This document shows positions 57,906 through 64,000 of a stretch of 64,000 nt of DNA, piece after piece. The notes under the pieces are model-generated. The model was not told the origin of the DNA. It was given only the letters and a program-made list of their open reading frames with translations, and searched no databases. A program made the translations under genes and the position numbers. The DNA is from Polytrichum commune (taxonomy: Eukaryota > Streptophyta > Polytrichopsida > Polytrichales > Polytrichaceae), in the NCBI GenBank assembly GCA_950295325.1, contig OX485804.1:54312001-54376000 (forward strand), in the 5' to 3' direction. How positions within the stretch are numbered: position 1 is the first letter of the stretch; each line of letters begins with the position of its first letter.

Positions 57906-58760
57906 GAAGAAAAATACACTTTTATTTGAGTCACTTTTCGGAGTTGCTATAACGTTTTCAAATATTCTAATTTATTTCCGAAAAACATTAAGTGCATAGA
58001 TTATAGCCTTGTCATTCACTCCAATTTTTTTTCAGAATTTTTGGAGATGATATCAATTTTACATAAATCGCCAAAGTCTACTGAAATTAATATGATTAGA
58101 TTTCCTGCATAAAATCTTCATTTTTTGAAGATTTTAGAAGAATCTAAGATGCTCTAATTGTTTTTCTGGCTCTAAAACATGCAAAACAAAATCATTTTGT
58201 TCATGCTATATACCGTTGGAATCGTATTCTCGGCTGCACAATATAGTATACATTACATACCTCCAAATTTATTTTGATTTTAAAGTTATTTTCTTACGAT
58301 TTCGTTTGTACAACCTACCTCCATCTCCGCCTCAGAAGATTGTTCTTTTTTTTCGTATTGTGTGGCGTATTTCTCCATGGTTGCACGTGAGCGTACATGT
58401 CTTTTCCATTGGTCTACGAGCTTGGATAAGATGACCCAAAAATATATCAAACCATCCTTGCAGTTTCAACACAAGTAATTATGCAAGTATTACAAAGACG
58501 CGAAAACAATGGACGACGCCGAGACTAAGTATCATGTGATTCGTTCTTGGTGGTTGTCATCCAGATCTGCCTCGGAAGAAGGCATCCTTGGCCTTTCAGA
58601 GCGGTTGAGTTTTTAGCACTTTCGTTACAAACAATGGGGTGGTCATATGTTATTTGTAAGTACATATTAAAATTTAATATTCAATGTCATTCATTTTTCT
58701 TCCATTATTAAATATATCTTATATTTTATTATCCTCATATTTGTGTGTTGTTCATAGGAT

Positions 58761-59980
58761 ATGACAATAGAACAACGTACGGAAATACCAACATGCAACC
58801 TTGCAGAGATTGTACACAAAAAATGGCTCCAACAGTCCGGCAACAAGATGACTTGTTTATATGAAGCTACAGTGGATGACATGATCCGTGCCTTCATGCA
58901 AACTGCAAATTACCGGACATGGTTGAAAGGGGGTCTGATGGTAAAGGTCTTGATTCGGCATCCTTGAAACTCAAAGCGGCTGCCAGGTGTGGAGATCCAA
59001 AAATGTTGGCTGATGCCATGAAGTCTTATCTAGGGGCAGAAGACGTCAACACTAGAGATTGTGCATTGGAGGGTCAGAACTCTTTGGTTCCACCAAACGC
59101 AAACTCAACCTATCACCGGGTGTTGATTGTGACTCTCATCGACCCGACAAAATGAACTATTTCATTCCTCATCCCAACACCCGAGCAACTTGTCAACGCA
59201 TAGAGGAATCGTTGAATTTTGCAATTCATGGTGTGGCTCATACCACATCTGTGTTAGAGACTGATTGTCTTGCTTCTAAGTGGTACATTGCAAGATTGCC
59301 ACCCAACTCAACCAAACGATGTTGGGTACTGCAGGCCATTACAGGGACTATGTACAATACCAAAGTCGGGATTGGGAAACATGGCACACCTGCTCCAACA
59401 TACAAAGGGCTCAGGAATGAATTTTGCTCTCCCAACAATGTGGAGTATGAATTTTGGTTTTGCCTTGACGATATTAAGCATTGTGTGAGTGGCAGTATGA
59501 AGAAATATGTATTGGTTTGGCCTATAGTACCCAACATGTGGCCGGTGAAGATAGGCACCAATCTATCGAGAGAGGAGGTTCTGGCATTTGAAGATGCTGA
59601 ATTTCAACTACAGCAGAGGGAGGCATTGTCCCCTCGTCGTAGGCTTTCAACAATCGCAACTCTTCCCAACCCTCGCTCGCATTTTTGTATGCCACCAAAC
59701 CCGGACGTCTACCCTACATTCAGGTTTGGGAAGACAGTGCGTCGTAATCCAACAGCACCGCTGGCGGATCACAAAAACAAATGGGAAAGCACCGGACTCA
59801 TGGAGGGTTACTATGTGGTTGGGGTCACTGCCATTCCATATCCGGGCTTTGGAGTGATAATCAACATTGTCTCCAAGCAGGATATCACATACCATGTCAC
59901 AATTGGCGACATCCCGCATTGCACATGCCCGGATTTCACGAAAATGTCATCTCATGCATCGGGAAAAAAAAGAAAATGGG
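58761..59980 (+). pseudogene. SWIM zinc-finger repeat-type protein, frameshifted and truncated by an LTR
   Basis: Three consecutive plus-strand frames form one product: 58761-58967 (IVHKKWLQQSGNKM), 58919-59075 (KMLADAMKSYLGAEDV) and 59059-59985 (about 300 codons: RATCQRIEESLNFAIHG, KCWVLQ-like RCWVLQAITGTMYN, EYEFWFCLDDIKHCV, KYVLVWPIVPNMWPVKIGTN, LSPRRRLSTI). The last ends in YHVTIGDIPHCTCPDF, the CxC half of a SWIM zinc finger. The second half (CxH) is missing because the LTR begins at 59981, inside the domain. Two frameshifts plus truncation make it dead. SWIM fingers occur in FAR1/MULE-related transposase-like proteins; the exact family is not established. Confidence 0.7.
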
Positions 59981-60660
59981 TGTGAGCCCAAAATGGTGCC
60001 CACATGTGGTGATTAAGTCTTCGAAACCAATTTTAGTGTGACTTTGATGTGCTATGATTATTCACAAAACATAAAAAGAGTGAAGTGTGGTATGGATTTA
60101 AGTTTAGGCATTAGAATGTGTTGTGTAGTAATTTCAAGGTTTAACTTCAATAAGAGGATGCCTTGATTAGGTGAGTGGGGGGTAAGGTGAAGCAAGGTGA
60201 GCTCCGCGAGTTAAATGCCCACTTTTGGATCCACCTTGGTAGTTTGGGAAGAAGGAAGCTTGGTGGATGGGGATTAGTCCCTACTTTGGAGGAGAGGGTT
60301 AAAGGATTGTGATTGGAGGTGCCAATCCTCTCACCCTATCCTCACCTCTTTCCCCCTCTCTCCCTCTCTCCCTCTTTGCTACTTAAGGTGTTTTTTCTCT
60401 CATTTTCTCTCTCTCTTCATCAAGCGCTCTCAAGGGAGCAAGCTCTTAAAAGCTTGAGCTACGCGTGTAGGACATTAGTTTTTAGTGAATTTAATTAGTT
60501 AAGTTCTCTCTCTCAATTCCTCTCAAGTGGAGTGAGCTCTTAGAGCTTGAGACAACATGTGGGGATTAGGTAGTTATTTAGTGGAATTAGTGGGTTAGAT
60601 TAATTCATTAGTAAAGGATCGAAAACAAAGACTTAGGGAAATGCTCGATTAGCGGCTAGG

Positions 60661-61016
60661 GGAGACTGTATCAGGAGGCAGCTGGTTAGCTGTGGTTGCG
60701 ACTGCATTGGAGGCAGCTGGTTAGCTGTGGCCGAGACTGTATCAAGAGGCAACTGGTTAACTGCGGCTGCGACTGCATTGGAGGCAGCTGGTTAGCTGTG
60801 GTTGTGACTGCATTGGAGGCAGCTGGTTAACTGCGGTTGCGACTGCATTGGAGGCAGCTGGTTAGCTGTGGTTGTGATTGCATTGGAGGCAGCTGGTTAG
60901 CTGTGGTTGCGACTGCATCGGAGGCAGCTGGTTAGCTGTGGCCGGGACTGTATCAGGAGGCAGCTGGTTAGCTGTGGTTGCGACTGCATTGGAGGCAGCT
61001 GGTTAGCTGTGGTTGT
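60661..61016 (+). repeat. Tandem array, unit about 36 bp, about ten copies
   Basis: Units read GGAGGCAGCTGGTTAGCTGT GGTTGCGACTGCATT with variants (GGCCGAGACTGTATCAA, GGTTGTGACTGCATT). It ends abruptly at the start of the 2.2-kb shared segment and has no counterpart in LTR copy 1. High similarity among units suggests recent expansion. Confidence 0.92.
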
Positions 61017-61020
61017 GATT

Positions 61021-63237
61021 TGTATCTCAATTCCGTAACATGCAGTTCCAATATCCTTGAGAGTAGTTGGTCTAAGATTGCAAGTTCATGTTTCCCAGAA
61101 TCTAATGTTGGTATTCCTAAACCTTTAAATAGATTTTAGTAACACAATACTTTTCTTAATCAAGAATATTGTGTTCAAGACCCTTTTATAAATCCCTAGG
61201 GATAAAGTGTCCAAGTTGTCAAGTTTATGTTCCCCGAAAGTGCCCTTAACGAGAACACTTCTACAATATCTCTCAGTATGTAGTTCCTTTTAAATAATCT
61301 CTTAAATGGGTAGGTACCTTAGACCTTAAGTTAATGTTTCTCAAACGTGTAATGTCAAGGTTAAGTGTTTCCCCGAGAGAAACATCCTCACACAATATCT
61401 TTCATGGTTGAATTCATCTAAAACATATTTCAAGTTCATAACTCTCATGATTTGAAAAAAATCTCCTACCTACAATATCTTTCATGGTTTTGAATTTATA
61501 TTCAAATTCTTATTCTCACAATCTTGATTTGTAACCTCATATAAAATCCTTAATCATTCGTTCAAGACCCAAAGCAACCTCTTCTATTCCGTACAAGTCC
61601 TCAACCACATTGCCTAAATACTTCACAAGGCAAGCATACTCCCTCGCTAAGTCAAGACAACCTAGCTCTCGGAAGATACTTTGACATAATTAAAAATCTC
61701 TTTACATTCAATTAGTTATTAGTGTATGCTCTCGAGCCAAATCTCTAAGGTTTAATGCATAATTGTTAATTCCTTAGAACATTCCCAATCCTGGGCAAGG
61801 TTGGCAATATTCCCAGAATATTCCCTTAGGCCACAATTACCTTAGGCACTATAATAGGGGTTTGATGACGAGGCCAACACTTAGCCTCCTCACAATCACC
61901 TCCTTACTTGCCGACCTATTGATTAGATTTACCAAGTCCTATCGATGGAGCTAATCTAGGTGTCCAATCTTACGGTGTGGTGGGAATTACAATTGCTTAC
62001 GCCTAAGTGTCAATTCCGGCTTGAGGCATCAAATCCCTTCCCTTTAATGAACACTACCTAATGGATTTGATTTGCTTAGCGTACATTCTCTCATTACAAT
62101 GACTTGCCAAGTTCGGATGTTTTTACCATACGGCACGTGTGAGGAGAATAGTTACGAGTTAACCTCAAGTTGGTCGTGATTTCCCCTCCTTACAACCCCT
62201 TAATCAAATTCGCCAAAGTAATACCGGGGCCTTCTCGTTAAGTGCTAGCAATATGTCAATAAGTCGTATGTATTGTCTTTGTTTTAACTTTGACTTCTCT
62301 CCACAAAGCTATCGCTCGTTGCACGTCTTCAACAATCGCCTAGGCCTACTTGAAATCTTCCACTTAGCTTTTCCACATTGTTTATTACCGCACCGAGGGT
62401 GCCAATTTTTTCTCTTGGGCTTGGCCGCACCGAGGACGCCAATCTCCTAAGTGCACCGTGGGTGCCAATTTTTCTATCTATTTACCTTACCGCACCGTGG
62501 GTGCCAATTTCCTAGCTAATGCACCGTGGGTGCCAATTGCGAACTCAAGGCTTCAAAGCTCGGGAGCTCGGACACTCATGTGAAGTCGTCTTGTGCGAAT
62601 GAAGTGTATTAGGGCCCTTAAGTGGGCCTCCTTTTATAGTGTTTACATCTTAGTTATTTATGGATTTTTGTAAATGTTAGCTTTCGGCTAAAATTAGCCC
62701 TGTATCTAAATATAGTCTGAATTAAAGGCCCTAAGTCTAATTTCATCAATCTACTTTAATTAAAATGTCTTTCCTAGCTACATACCCCTTGATATCTATT
62801 TAGGTACTTATTCATTTATCCTCCTACATTCATCCTTTAATTCAGTCATGTGCCCTATAAATAGGGACTGACCACCCTTTCGGTTCTCGGCCTAGACCCT
62901 GTTTCCATTTACAGTAGTCGGGTGGGTCGCTCCCTTGGCTGCTCCTGTTCTCACCCCTTTACACCACGCACGTTCCCTTGGTTCCCCTTGCTTCGTACGC
63001 TCCCCTGGGCCGCGACGTTCCCCGGTCCCGGTGGTCGTTCCTGCGTTCCCGATCTTCGTTCCCGTTCGCCGGCTCGTGGTTGCCGTTCCCATGCATTCAC
63101 CAATGTTCCCCTCAGTCCCGTTCATCCACTTGGCCGTTTGTTCACACCACCGGCCTTCGCTTCCCGCTCACCTTCGGCCTCTTGCTTCCCGGCCTTTCTT
63201 CCAGCTTGGGGGGGGGAGGAAGAATGTGAGCTTACCA
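61021..63237 (+). repeat. 2.2-kb near-identical direct repeat, copy 2
   Basis: Partner of 48952-51172. It includes the TATA box (62856) and the GCACC-GGTGC hairpin array (62390-62537). Unlike copy 1 it continues after GCTTACCA into GGGTTACCGATTAAGG and on to the LTR end. Confidence 0.92.
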
Positions 63238-63431
63238 GGGTTACCGATTAAGGGGTGAGTCCCGAAAGCAAAGTAGGAGGGTTACGTTGGTTCCCTCCTA
63301 TGAACAATAAGGTCCGGGGTAGGAGGAGCTAACCATTAGCATGGCGGTATGTGAAAGGTTAGCGCTCATAACCTTTGCTAGGAATGAAAATTGGCAAGAT
63401 GGTCAAGGGGGCTAGCAAGGGTTGCGACACT

Positions 63432-63443
63432 TGGTATCAGAGC
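63432..63443 (+). other. Primer binding site (initiator tRNA-Met type)
   Basis: TGGTATCAGAGC, two bases after the CA end of the LTR. It marks the start of the internal region of the element running out of the window. Confidence 0.9.
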
Positions 63444-64000
63444 AGGGCTCCAATTTTTGAGCTAGCACTCTGAGGGAAGCATGGCTATCAAATAAGCGGG
63501 TTATGATGGTGACCCGGGGTTTCCAAAAGGTTGTGAGGCTCAAATTGGAACAAAGATCATGTGTAAATGGAATTTGACCATACCATTGGTTCTAATGACA
63601 ATGGTGGGCATGATGGTAGATTCGGTAAGGAAAATGGTGGAGTCCTTTGAAAGGGTTTTCGCTCACCTCAAAAAGCATTTGGGGCCTAGAATACCGAATC
63701 TACCCAAAATCTTGGAGGGCAATAATGTTGGATTGAAATTCCAATTCGAAATGCTTGGAAGGTATTGATGTTGGAATGAATTTGGTGGAAATGAGGCGTC
63801 CGGGCCTCTTAAGGCGTATATGCGCGAATTTCACACCCAAATGAATTGTACATCTTAGATGAACGAGTTTTCTAAGAAATACATCGTTTTAGGTGGGGTT
63901 TCAAAAGTGGGTGGTGAATACCAAGTTCAAATTTCCAAAGTTTATTGAGGTTGTGAGGGGGATCATCATAATTGCCACAAGCATTAAGGCCGATGACCCC
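63444..64000 (+). other. Start of retrotransposon internal region, gag not certain
   Basis: A plus-strand frame at 63559-63768 reads VRKMVESFERVFAHLKKHLG, plausible for an early gag segment, but it stops at 63768 and no capsid signature is reached. The sequence ends at the window border. It could be untranslated leader or a damaged gag. Confidence 0.4.

Larger units (their letters stand above)
59981..63429 (+). mobile_element. 5' LTR (copy 2) of a plus-strand LTR retrotransposon that continues past the window
   Basis: Starts TGTGAGCCCAAAATGG, ends GGGTTGCGACA (TG...CA) and is followed after two bases by a tRNA-Met primer site, so the 3,449-bp LTR and its plus orientation are well supported. 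It inserted into the SWIM-domain reading frame; the left target bases would be ATGGG (59976-59980), and the right partner should lie beyond the window. It includes a 36-bp tandem array, the 2.2-kb segment shared with copy 1 and a TATA box at 62856. Confidence 0.82.

Noticed and set aside
59971-59980. Purine-rich stretch before the LTR at 59981 as a polypurine tract
   Set aside because: It encodes the Gly-Lys-Lys-Arg-Lys-Trp part of the SWIM-domain protein, so it belongs to the interrupted gene.

Overview
The window looks like nuclear DNA of a land plant. Two conserved plant genes with clean GT-AG introns sit in AT-rich, transposon-dense DNA. Nothing in it is bacterial: no operons, no ribosome binding sites and no long arrays of adjacent coding sequences. 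A SWIM-domain repeat-type reading frame and a Tc1-type transposase hint at a non-flowering land plant (bryophyte, lycophyte or fern). That placement is only an inference.

Layout: 1-363 is a broken Copia fragment, and 364-8834 is intergenic with diverged repeats. The region 8835-14568 (minus) is a nine-exon gene for a DOA10-type membrane E3 ubiquitin ligase (SUD1/CER9 family), reconstructed here to about 1,093 residues. The region 15.2-21.8 kb is intergenic, with a tandem duplication and a TIR element. The region 21771-24276 is a small Gypsy-like LTR element with a perfect 5-bp target duplication and an internal inverted duplication of its gag. The region 24.3-27.6 kb holds a minisatellite and low-complexity DNA. 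The region 27940-32032 (plus) is a four-exon HIT zinc-finger gene, the SWC6/ZNHIT1 subunit of the SWR1 complex. Its first intron carries a roughly 390-bp tandem array in which each unit has a telomere-like box. The region 33.7-34.5 kb (minus) is a decayed Tc1-type DD34E transposase.

The region 34.6-41.7 kb is intergenic and contains an intact hAT-type MITE (37602-38258) with a perfect 8-bp target duplication, plus a roughly 200-bp tandem array. The region 41708-43150 is an intronless reading frame with one AP2/ERF domain. At 45243-45582 lies an almost perfect 164-bp inverted repeat. From 47.1 kb to the end the window is a nest of retroelements. Two near-identical 2.2-kb LTR segments (48952-51172 and 61021-63237) lie about 12 kb apart and have different 5' portions. 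Between them are a 992-codon antisense coiled-coil reading frame of unknown family, a decayed minus-strand gene, and a decayed plus-strand SWIM-domain reading frame cut off by the second LTR. A tRNA-Met-type primer binding site at 63432 shows that a plus-strand retrotransposon starts there and runs out of the window.

The two host genes are housekeeping functions (ER-linked protein turnover and H2A.Z deposition) and do not form a pathway together. The most unusual items are the antisense 992-residue protein with its polypurine-like boundary, the 164-bp palindrome, the DD34E Tc1 relic in a plant background, and the inverted gag element.
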